Origin: Hanleya hanleyi
Lineage: Eukaryota > Mollusca > Polyplacophora > Lepidopleurida > Hanleyidae
Length of the DNA stretch: 64,000 nucleotides
Assembly (NCBI GenBank): GCA_036873755.1
Contig: JAVTVY010017227.1
Coordinates: 1 to 64,000, forward strand
Direction: 5' to 3'
The notes beneath the pieces were generated by a model. That model made no database searches, was not told the origin of the DNA, and saw only the letters and a program-made list of their open reading frames with translations. This document shows, piece after piece, positions 17,302 through 25,522 of this stretch; position 1 is the first letter of the stretch, and each line of letters starts with the position of its first letter. The position numbers and the translations under genes are program-made.

Positions 17302-17754
17302 AAAAAAAAAAATGAGATCTCACCAAAAAACCCTGTCTTGTGTGTTTTATTCCTAATGCATCAATGCCCAATGTGGAGATTCAGTCAAACTGAAATCAGT
17401 GGTGTAGGATGGAGTCAAAATGTAACCCATCAAGTTTAGAAGGCAAGAGCACTATAGTAAAAAATAGAGAACCAATGAAATCAGCCTACAGACCAAGTAC
17501 GTGTCTTTGGTCTAGGTTTGGAGCGGGCATTTCATTGAGGTACGTGTATACGGTGAGTGAAGAGACTCGTCCAACACGTATCGATTATGACTATAAGTTC
17601 TATGAGCATAATGCATGAAAGTGGCTTTGAACACCGTATTAGCCAATCAGTGACCTAGAATGGAGCCAAAGCTAACCCATCCATGTCCAGAAAACATTAC
17701 CCGGATGTACAAGAACCCTGATGTAGGCGCGGACGTCAGCGAAAGCACACGGTG
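17302..17754. other. Conserved non-coding stretch between virion module and promoter region
   Basis: Nearly identical to 860-1315 of element A. Short open frames on both strands exist, but the minus-strand one of element A is stopped here by a base change, and no family is recognised. Treated as non-coding, possibly the 3' part of a leftward transcript. Confidence 0.5.
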
Positions 17755-18181
17755 AATACCCCAATTCGATGGGCTGATTGTTCGGCCGCTGATTGGTTCT
17801 ATTTCTCGACCGCTGATTGGCTCTTTTTTCTCGATCGCTGATTGGTCCACATGGAACTGCCCATCTTTCCCAGGTTCATGTAGAATCCCCTTTTTGTGCT
17901 CAAGCTCTGACTATAGCGATACCGCAACATTGTCTCATTGGACATTGGACCGTCTGACCTGGAGGTCACCCTTTGACCTTTTCACCCGCGTCCGCGCGCG
18001 CGCGCGCACACTACCGGGAATGACGCGCACTTCCGGAGAACGCGCGCGCGCGCTGCGGCCGGGGCGGGGCGGGGCGGGAAAACACCCCGGCGGTTGAACA
18101 TTGCAACTCTTGTATGTTTGGAGGTAGTGTTTAGTGAAAACCCGGAAGTGACGTTACAACCCACGTCACCTGCGTATATAC
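17755..18181 (+). promoter_or_regulatory. CCAAT / GC-box / ETS-CRE / TATA promoter-like region, element B
   Basis: ATTGG motifs occur at about 17792, 17816 and 17841 in a repeated context. They are followed by a CpG-rich stretch, merged GC boxes (18060-18078), CCCGGAAGTGACGT (18141-18154) and a TATATA at 18175-18180. This order and the absence of a gene until 18892 suggest a promoter for the accessory region on the right. CpG density is much higher than in the flanking DNA. Confidence 0.55.
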
Positions 18182-18377
18182 TCCTGTAAAATAGAGCCGA
18201 TTTTATTTCTTTGGAAGGGACAAGGTGAATTGCGCTTTTTATACTACTAAACTGTGATGTAGATTACATCTTACATAGGCCTTAAGGCCGTGATATGCCT
18301 ATGAAGTATTCTGGGGCATGGTCAATACTTTCCAATTTTCCCTTCGTCTACTACTCGCCGATTTTTTTGATTTTTTT

Positions 18378-18409
<32 letters not shown>

Positions 18410-18890
18410 TTTCCTCGAGAGCTTTAAAATAAGACCTCACTCTACCCCATCGGGCCACTAGTGCTCCAACATGTCCACCCCGTATGGATTGATACATACC
18501 AATATCCCAGTATATGAGTGTATATGGGTCTATATGGATCTATATGGATCTATATACAAGCCTACGCGGTACTTTCAAATTTTTTTCCATCGTATTCTAC
18601 ATGATCAACCTCATAGCTCATAGTAAAAGCCATAAAAAAAAACCCGATCACCCCTATATCCATTCAGGCTAAATATAGCGGACATGATCTTCGAATTGGT
18701 CTAGTCCGAGTTGTCTCCCTTGCACCAAAGCGAATAGATGGCGCTGTGGTTTGAACGACTTTATTATCCGGGGAAATTTTGGTGTTCAGTAGCCATTTTG
18801 TGTTTTCTGAGCGGGAGAACATTCTCTGTTGCAGTGTATAACGGAACTTTGTTCCATTTCGTGACACATATCCAGACGACAAAAGGGCGA
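18182..18890. other. AT-rich leader before the 153-aa gene
   Basis: It contains an (ATTT)n tract at about 18376-18412, repeated TATATGGATC blocks near 18530-18550, and a short open frame from an ATG at 18738 (77 codons, hydrophobic near its start) that overlaps the next gene in another frame. A TTCTCTGTTGCAG at about 18822 could be a splice acceptor. No function is assigned. Confidence 0.45.
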
Positions 18891-18891
18891 G

Positions 18892-19353
18892 ATGATCAGG
18901 GCGGTGAAGACATTTTGGAAAAAAGAATTCGAAAGTTGGGAGAGAGCGTTGGAGATGGGAGCCGGACATGAACAAACCAACCGCAGAGAACGCCGAATGG
19001 CAGAAAATGTTCGGGAAGTGTTGTGTGCGGCCCATAGCACCATGAGTGAACAGAATTGGTTTCATTCGTTAAGTAAAGTGATGGGGGAGACGACCAACCT
19101 GCCCCCTCTTCCTCCGGCGTTAACTACAAGACTCGACAAAACACCGTCACCACCACCACCAACGTTCGAAGAGAAAGGGGGGGGAGGGAAATCGTTTCCC
19201 GTGGAGGAACTACCAGTTAACCTACCCACACCATCACCACCATGTACCACCAGCACCATAGCGGCGGCTGATTTTCAAGATGAAGATGTCATCTATGTGG
19301 GGCGGCGCACCCCCTACGGTTATTTTCCTGCCACCACCACAGATGGAAAGTAA
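18892..19353 (+). CDS. Accessory 153-aa protein: helical N-terminus, proline-rich tail
   Basis: Family not recognised. Residues 1-65 are charged and probably helical (FWKKEFESWERALEMG, RRERRMAENVREVL). Residues about 70-135 are Pro/Ser/Thr-rich and disordered. Near the C-terminus, DEDVIYVG has the look of a SUMO-interacting motif (acidic residues before V-I-x-V). The ATG at 18892 is the first of this frame; an overlapping frame from 18738 is a less likely alternative. The gene is absent from the equivalent place in element A. Its 3' end carries a histone-like stem-loop 38 nt after the stop (see that entry), shared with the RING gene, which supports it as a real expressed gene. Confidence 0.6.
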   Translation: MIRAVKTFWKKEFESWERALEMGAGHEQTNRRERRMAENVREVLCAAHSTMSEQNWFHSLSKVMGETTNLPPLPPALTTRLDKTPSPPPPTFEEKGGGGKSFPVEELPVNLPTPSPPCTTSTIAAADFQDEDVIYVGRRTPYGYFPATTTDGK

Positions 19354-19384
19354 GCGACCTCCCGTGAAACAAACACGTTAAAAT

Positions 19385-19452
19385 AATAAATGGCCCTTGT
19401 CAGGGCCCGTGAAACAAACACGTTAAAATACAAATTTCTCCGAAAGAGAACT
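19385..19452 (+). terminator. Histone-mRNA-like stem-loop and downstream element after the 153-aa gene
   Basis: GGCCCTTGTCAGGGCC at 19392-19407 is a 6-bp stem with a 4-nt loop, the size and layout of the replication-dependent histone mRNA 3' stem-loop (loop TGTC instead of TTTC). It begins 38 nt after the stop. A TTTCTCCGAAAGAGAACTTC element (starting about 19435) downstream resembles the purine-rich histone downstream element and matches that of the RING gene. A 23-bp repeat (GTGAAACAAACACGTTAAAA) lies on both sides, and an AATAAA (19385-19390) just precedes the stem. Confidence 0.6.
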
Positions 19453-19459
19453 TCTAAAT

Positions 19460-20080
19460 ACTAGCACATGAATTTGAAAGCACAGATTGTCCTACATATA
19501 CCTCTCTTTTTTTAAAACTGCATTCACTCAAATAAACAATCCCTGGCCAATCTCAAATGTCCTTATGAGGACAAATCTCTATATACACACAGGATTTATT
19601 TTGGTTTTCCCCATTCATTAATTTAATATGACAGTCCAAGGGTATAATGGATTTTATAAAAATTTTTAAACCCCGGTATGAGGGGAAAAATTTTATTTCA
19701 TAAAAGTTGGGAATAGCCAATGAATTTCAAGTCGTTTCCAGAGTACGTGTCTCATTCCCGTTTTGATTTTGGATGTTCATTTGAACATCATGGAGATGTA
19801 AAATACCCATTAATTTAATATTACACAGTGCCAAGATAATCCCGGTATGCAAGGGGAATTTATTTTGATAAGAGTGGGGCATTTATTTTGAACGAACACA
19901 GGGGTGTGATTCTCGTGTTAAATTATGTTGTGCTTTGCTAGAAGTCTCCCCTTTGGGAACAGCTGGGTGGTTTTTAAAAACCGTTGGAATATATGTAATA
20001 TAGCCATATTACATCGTTGTTGACAAGGTCTGTTAATAAGAAATTTGTATGCTTGAACAATGATAATAAAGCACACTTGG
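19460..20080. other. AT-rich spacer between the two accessory genes
   Basis: No gene is seen. It has short repeated motifs (TTAATTTAATAT near 19618 and 19812; CCCGGTATG near 19672 and 19842), and is much more AT-rich than the virion module. Confidence 0.5.
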
Positions 20081-20084
20081 CGGC

Positions 20085-20225
20085 CATGCATATCTTGTAC
20101 TCACTGACACTTGGCGGCCATCTTATTCCCACCTCCCACAGCTTGCACTCAGTGACACTGGGGGCCATCTTTACCCACCTCCCACATCATGACACTCGCG
20201 GCCATCTTTTCCCACCTCCCACAGA
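20085..20225 (+). promoter_or_regulatory. Degenerate copies of the TIR 32-bp unit upstream of the RING gene
   Basis: Four units of the type GGCGGCCATCTT...CCCACCTCCCACA, the inverted form of the left TIR unit and the same orientation as the right TIR, end just before the TATA box at 20236. The units are diverged and carry CACTGACACT spacers. The array-plus-TATA layout copies that of the TIR promoter. Confidence 0.7.
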
Positions 20226-20235
20226 CCACTAAAAG

Positions 20236-20243
20236 TATAAATA
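20236..20243 (+). promoter_or_regulatory. TATA box of the RING-finger gene
   Basis: TATAAATA lies 43 bp before the ATG at 20279 and 11 bp after the degenerate TIR-type repeats. Confidence 0.65.
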
Positions 20244-20278
20244 CGTGTATATTGTAACAGTTATTCACCCATACAATC

Positions 20279-21007
20279 ATGAATTCAACAAGACGTGAGC
20301 TGTTTACACAGCATCCCGTTAGGGACCCGAGAAATGCCGCTACGCAATACCCAGAGCTGGTTAGCGTTCTGGAAAATGATGGAATGAGGGTAACCACCAG
20401 TTTTCAAAGGGAATTGGAAAACGAAAGAACCATCTTAACACGCAGTACAGAAGAACTGCGGCGAACTGTGGAAGAAAATGCCCAATTGGAAAGACTAAGG
20501 GATGAATATGACGCAGAAATAGGCACGATGGAAACCCTACAAGAACCTGATAATGACTCAACTGATGAGGAACTACAAGATGAACTGCCATGGTTAAATA
20601 GTAGACGTGGGCCCACGACAACGCCTGGTGAAATTCCAATGATTTCAACTACCGCCGAAACTCCACCACAACAATGCTGTGGGTGTGAAGCCCAGGTAAC
20701 CCGCCTGAACAACTTGATTAATGGACTGAAAGAAGACGCGATTAAAATGGGCGAGGAGCTTGACAGACAACACGAACAACTGGATAAAGAGCACAAAATA
20801 TCACGCTGTAGCATATGTACAGATGACCAAAGCCAGTTTGCTGTTTTACCATGCGGTCATTTATGTCTATGTGCAGGTTGTTGGGTGACACTCACGTGTG
20901 TAGGAGACATGTGTCATTGCACTGAGGCCGGCGAGAACCATCTCAAAATAAAATGTCCAATTTGTCGGAAACATGTAGCAGGAATAAAGAAAATCTACCG
21001 TGCGTAA
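20279..21007 (+). CDS. Accessory RING-finger protein (putative E3 ubiquitin ligase)
   Basis: This is a 242-residue protein. Residues about 40-100 form a charged helical, probably coiled-coil region (ENERTILTRSTEELRRTV); residues 133-136 are a CCGC pair; residues about 140-172 are a second helix. A C3HC4 RING closes the protein: Cys177, Cys180, Cys192, His194, Cys198, Cys201, Cys226, Cys229, with PCGHLCLCAGC and KCPICR. The C-terminal position and PCGH...CPICR...IKKIYRA ending resemble the RING of IAP and MUL1-type ligases; no BIR domain is present. The spacing between the third and fourth zinc pairs (25 residues) is longer than in IAPs. Element A lacks it at the equivalent place. A role in host ubiquitin signalling is inferred from the domain only. 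Confidence 0.85.
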   Translation: MNSTRRELFTQHPVRDPRNAATQYPELVSVLENDGMRVTTSFQRELENERTILTRSTEELRRTVEENAQLERLRDEYDAEIGTMETLQEPDNDSTDEELQDELPWLNSRRGPTTTPGEIPMISTTAETPPQQCCGCEAQVTRLNNLINGLKEDAIKMGEELDRQHEQLDKEHKISRCSICTDDQSQFAVLPCGHLCLCAGCWVTLTCVGDMCHCTEAGENHLKIKCPICRKHVAGIKKIYRA

Positions 21008-21031
21008 GTGTGGTGGTGAAGTAACACTAAC

Positions 21032-21070
21032 GGCCCTTTTCAGGGCCAACCATCTTTCCCGGAAGAGGAA
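21032..21070 (+). terminator. Histone-mRNA-type stem-loop and purine-rich downstream element after the RING gene
   Basis: GGCCCTTTTCAGGGCC (21032-21047) fits the metazoan replication-dependent histone stem-loop exactly: 6-bp stem, GG/CC base, U-A top pair, UUUC loop. It is followed by AACCA and, 13 nt on, by GGAAGAGGAA (21061-21070), which fits a histone downstream element recognised by U7 snRNA. It starts 24 nt after the stop codon, a histone-like distance. An AATAAA occurs about 200 bp further on (near 21249) as a possible fallback. Confidence 0.72.
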
Positions 21071-21995
21071 TTTCTAACTTTGCACAAAAATTAACATCAG
21101 ACCCCATCATTGTTATGCCCCAAGAAAAAAATTTCAATTTTTTCAATTTTTTAACAATTAAATATTGAAAAACGGAAAAAGGGGGGGAGGGGGAGGGGGG
21201 GAGGGAAAGGGAAATGGAAGCCAAATTTTTTTTTTTTTTTTAAAACTTAATAAAAAAGAGAAAAAAGATTCATGGCGCCAAAAAAAATCTTTTTCATTTT
21301 CTATGTTTTTTTAACAATTAAAAATTGAAATTAGTGAAATTAGCGAAAAAAAAGGGTGTAATTATCACCCTATAGCAAAAAAAAATTATTTTTAAAATGG
21401 GCCAATGGGGTCGAGTGAGGTATCAAATTGAAGGTAAGGAGAAGGGCTATCTGATGCACTGGGTATGGGATTGAAATATCGGCATTCTGCGCATGCGCGG
21501 CAGTGAAGGGTGTAAATTATCACCCTATAGCAAAAAAATTGTTTTAAAAATGAGCCAATGGGGTCGAGTGAGGTATCAAATTGAAGGTAAGGAGAAGGGC
21601 TATCTGATGCACTGGGTATGGGATTGAAATATCGGCATTCTGCGCATGCGCGGCAGTGAAGGGTGTAAATTATCACCCTATAGCAAAAAATTGTTTTAAA
21701 AATGGGCCAATGGGGTCGAGTGAGGTATCAAATTGAAGGTAAGGAGAAGGGCTATCTGATGCACTGGGTGGAAGATTGAATTAGGGTGATTCTGCGCATG
21801 CGCGACGGCCTAAAGGTATGAAAATACACGTATTGGAACTATAATGGTGACGGTGGAAACAATGGCGTATGGTAGCCCAGTGACGTTGATAAATGGCCCT
21901 GACACGCTCATCTTCAGGCAAGACTTCAACCGGAAGTGCGGCTGGATCCAAGGGAAAATATTCTCCACGTCTCATGCTTTTCGTCTCATACAAGC
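21071..21995. repeat. Right inner arm: A/G-rich tracts and three copies of the ~150-bp inner repeat
   Basis: Homopurine runs occur at 21175-21260. Then three copies (about 21400-21800) of the repeat seen in element A, here inverted, each with GGGTCGAGTGAGGTATCAAA and CTGCGCATGCGCG; the first two are preceded by ATTATCACCCTATAGCAAAA. No gene is seen. Confidence 0.75.
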
Positions 21996-22103
21996 GGATA
22001 GGCAGGCAGGAGGACTGGTTGGCGGGCTGGCTGGCTGGCTGGCTGATCAAGTCAGGTCAGGTAAGTCAGATTGAATACACCCCTTTCCCTAAAAATCAAC
22101 TCC

Positions 22104-22110
22104 TTTTATA
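22104..22110 (-). promoter_or_regulatory. Inward-facing TATA box of the right TIR
   Basis: TTTTATA on the + strand reads TATAAAA on the minus strand, at the inner edge of the array. It is the mirror image of 8159-8165 and would fire leftward, antisense to the genes. Confidence 0.5.
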
Positions 22111-22121
22111 CATTTTACTAC

Positions 22122-23492
22122 TGGCGGCCATCTTGTACCCACCTCCCACATCTTGGCGGCCATCTTGTACCCACCTCCCACATCTTGGCGGCCATCTTGT
22201 ACCCACCTCCCACATCTTGGCGGCCATCTTGTACCCACCTCCCACATCTTGGCGGCCATCTTGTACCCACCTCCCACATCTTGGCGGCCATCTTGTACCC
22301 ACCTCCCACATCTTGGCGGCCATCTTGTACCCACCTCCCACATCTTGGCGGCCATCTTGTACCCACCTCCCACATCTTGGCGGCCATCTTGTACCCACCT
22401 CCCACATCTTGGCGGCCATCTTGTACCCACCTCCCACATCTTGGCGGCCATCTTGTACCCACCTCCCACATCTTGGCGGCCATCTTGTACCCACCTCCCA
22501 CTTGGCGGCCATCTTGTACCCACCTCCCACATCTTCCCACATCTTGGCGGCCATCTTGTACCCACCTCCCACATCTTGGCGGCCATCTTGTACCCACCTC
22601 CCACATCTTGGCGGCCATCTTGTACCCACCTCCCACATCTTGGCGGCCATCTTGTACCCACCTCCCACATCTTGGCGGCCATCTTGTACCCACCTCCCAC
22701 ATCTTGGCAGCCATCTTGTACCCCCCTCCCACATCCTGGCGGCCATCTTGTACCCCCCTCCCACATCTTGGCGGCCATCTTGTACCCACCTCCCACATCT
22801 TGGCGGCCATCTTGTACCCACCTCCCACATCTTGGCGGCCATCTTGTACCCACCTCCCACATCTTGGCGGCCATCTTGCACCCACCTCCCACATCTTGGC
22901 GGCCATCTTGTACCCACCTCCCACATCTTGGCGGCCATCTTGTACCCACCTCCCACATCTTGGCGGCCATCTTGTACCCACCTCCCACATCTTGGCGGCC
23001 ATCTTGTACCCACCTCCCACATCTTGGCAGCCATCTTGTACCCACCTCCACATCTTTGGCGGCTTAAGCATTGCCCACCTCCCACATCTTGGCGGCCATC
23101 TTGTACCCACCTCCACATCTTGGCGGCCATCTTGTACCCACCTCCCACATCTTGGCGGCCATCTTGTGCCCACCTCCCATCTTGGCGGCCATCTTGTACC
23201 CACCTCCCACATCTTGGCGGCCATCTTGTACCCACCTCCCACATCTTGGCGGCCATCTTGTACCCACCTCCCACATCTTGGCGGCCATCTTGTACCCACC
23301 TCCCACATCTTGGCGGCCATCTTGTACCCACCTCCCACATCTTGGCGGCCATCTTGTACCCACCTCCCACATCTTGGCGGCCATCTTGTACCCACCTCCC
23401 ACATCTTGGCGGCCATCTTGTACCCACCTCCCACATGGCGGCCATCTTGTACCCACCTCCCACATGGCGGCCATCTTGTACCCACCTCCCAC
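22122..23492 (-). repeat. 32-bp tandem array, about 43 units, in the right TIR
   Basis: Inverted copy of the left array unit (GGCGGCCATCTTGTACCCAC then CTCCCACATCTT). There are a few internal deletions (about 22500, 22535, 23050-23075, 23180) and variant units at about 22710-22760. The last units near the outer end are degenerate, as in the left TIR. Confidence 0.95.
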
Positions 23493-23601
23493 ACATCACA
23501 CATGCGCACACCGCCCCAATACCGCCCCATTTTTTGTGCTGTGACGTCACACGCATGCGCAGTGAGGCGCTAATGTATCAATTTAGCCTTTGTATACTAC
23601 T

Positions 23602-23607
23602 CACGGA
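23602..23607. repeat. Right target-site duplication of element B (CACGGA)
   Basis: Exact copy of 7157-7162, directly after the right terminus. Confidence 0.9.
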
Positions 23608-25240
23608 CATGTCCGTGCAAATACTTCGTAAGCAATAACTTCTAAATGCTTTGTCGGATTCCTCCGAAATTTGGCATCTGCATTCTTTGCGACAAGACGT
23701 CTCTTTGTATTACGTTTCAGCAAGATCCGCCTGTAGGTGGCGCCACTGGGTCTTGTACCAATCTTTAGTGCATGTCCGTGCAAATACTTCGTAAGCGATA
23801 ACTCCTAAATGCTTTGTCGGATTCCTCCGAAATTTGGCATCTGCATTCTTTGCGACAAGACGTCTGTTGGTATTACGTTTCAGCAAGATCCGCCTGTAGG
23901 TGGCGCCACTGGGTCTTGTTCCAATCTTTAGTGCATGTCCGTGGATGTTCGTGCAAATGCTTCATAAGCGATAACTCCTAAATGCTTTGTCAGATTCCTC
24001 CGAAATTTGGCATCTGCATTCTTTGCGACAAGACGTCTGTTGGTATTACGTTTCAGCAAGATCCGCCTGTAGGTGGCGCCACTGGGTCTTGTTCCAATAT
24101 TTAGTGCATGTCCGTGCAAATACTGCGTAAGCGATAACTCCTAAATGCTTTGTCGGATTCCTCCGAAATTTGGCATCTGCATTCTTTGCGACAAGACGTC
24201 GCTGGTATTACGTTTCAGCAAGATCCGCCTGTAGGTGGCGCCACTGGGTCTTGTTCCAATCTTTAATGCATGTCCGTTCATGTTTGTTTAAATCCTTCGC
24301 GAGCGATAACTTTCGAACAATTTGTCGGATTTCTTCGAAATTTGGTAAATGCATTCCCTGCGACAAAACACCGTTGGTGATGCGTTTCAGCAAAATCCAT
24401 CCGGAGGTGGCGCCACTAGAGTTCATTCCATTATTCCATGCTGCAAGTGATAACTTTCTGGATAACATGAGAAACGTTGCGGCTCATCGGATTCTTCTCA
24501 AATTTGGCATGCATTTACCATGACAGGAGCTGTTGCTTGGGATTGCATTTCGCTCACTTGCACTCACAGGTGGCGCCACCTGGTGGCAACATCACAAATT
24601 CGTTTCCGGGTAATAACTTGAGAACTGACCTGTGACCATCGGATTCTTCTCAAATCTTGTAAGAATGTACCGTGACATAAGATGTCGCTTGATAATGCAT
24701 TTCACTGACTTGCGCCTAGAGGCGGCGTCGCCTGGTATCAAAATCTAAATTTGGTTTCTGGGCAATAACTTGAGGACCCTCATCGGATTCTTCTCAAATT
24801 TGGTATGCAAATGTCCCCACGATACCATGTTCCTTGGGATTGTATTTTTCCCGCTTCTGCCTACAGGTGGCGTCTCCTGGTGGAAAAATTTGTTTCCGGG
24901 CAATAATTTGGCAACTGCTCATCAGATTATTCTCAAATTTTGTATTCATATGTGACCCGCCCCAAATAACATGAGCACCGGTGGGCATCTTGTACCGGCA
25001 ATAACTTGAGGACCCCTCTTCAGAGTCTCAAAGTTCATATGCCGATACCATGACATGAGATGTCATTTGGGATTGTGTTTTGCCTGCTTGCACCTACATC
25101 TACAGGTGGTGACTCCTTGTGGCAAAGTCTAAATTTGGTTTCTGGGCAATAGGTTGAGGATGCCTTCATATTCTTGTCAAATTTAGTTTGCAGATAATAT
25201 GCCATGAGTTGTCTCTTGGGGTTGCATTTCAGTTACATAA
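23608..25240. repeat. Host tandem repeat, right part: ~163-173-bp units that decay outward
   Basis: Units start near 23608, 23771, 23934, 24107 and 24270, each with CATGTCCGTGCAAATAC, AATTTGGCATCTGCATTC and GTAGGTGGCGCCACTGG. Further units to about 25240 become very diverged but keep the AGGTGGCG and CAATAACTTGAG words. Similar units recur at 62262-63690. Confidence 0.8.
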
Positions 25241-25522
25241 TTTTCATGCTACATGGTAAAGAAAATATATTACAGTAGCAATCAACATTCAGTCAGCCAT
25301 TCGGAGTTGATCTCAAAACCTGGGAAGGTGGAAAGACCCCTCTGCTTCTTACGCCTGTGAAGTAGCTGTTGCCATCCTCATGAATATCTTCTGAAACCGA
25401 CAGCGCTTATAAATATTGCTGCCATTTTGGCGGGGGACCTAGCATCCTCTGGCTGCTTGTTCTTATACGTTCTCTCATTTCAATTCAGTTTTAGAGTTAT
25501 CGCAGAATAGTATATCCGGTCT

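Larger units (their letters stand above)
7163..23601 (+). mobile_element. Element B: complete 16.4-kb Polinton/Maverick-type element without PolB
   Basis: Termini are perfectly inverted for about 60 bp (AGTAGTATACAAAGGC... against ...GCCTTTGTATACTACT) and flanked by the 6-bp duplication CACGGA. TIRs of about 1.1 and 1.6 kb hold 32-bp tandem arrays of different copy number. Between them lie an rve-chromodomain integrase, packaging ATPase, major and minor capsid proteins, adenain-like protease and several small virion-like genes, all on the + strand, which is the Polinton/adintovirus virion module. No polymerase B is encoded; the largest gene-free stretches inside are about 1.7 kb. Apart from one frameshift, in the pVI/pX-like gene, every recognised frame is open, so the insertion is young. 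Confidence 0.95.
21995..23601. repeat. Right terminal inverted repeat of element B
   Basis: Mirror image of 7163-8260: (GGCA)n/(GGCT)n tract, AAGTCAGATTGAATACAC block, TATA box, 32-bp array, TGACGTCA and GCATGCGCAG motifs, and terminal GTATACTACT. It is longer than the left TIR because of the array copy number. Confidence 0.88.

Noticed and set aside
18664..19065. Minus-strand 133-codon frame opposite the 153-aa gene
   Set aside because: It shadows the + strand gene, which has a histone-like 3' end and a plausible start; no domain is recognisable.
8261..21995. A hidden DNA polymerase B, primase or helicase gene
   Set aside because: Looked for in all open frames and gaps of element B; none is long enough and no polymerase motifs (such as YGDTD) are visible.
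21893..23638. Open frames up to 581 codons through the right TIR array
   Set aside because: Same repeat artefact as in the left TIR; the frame also runs through both the microsatellite and host sequence.
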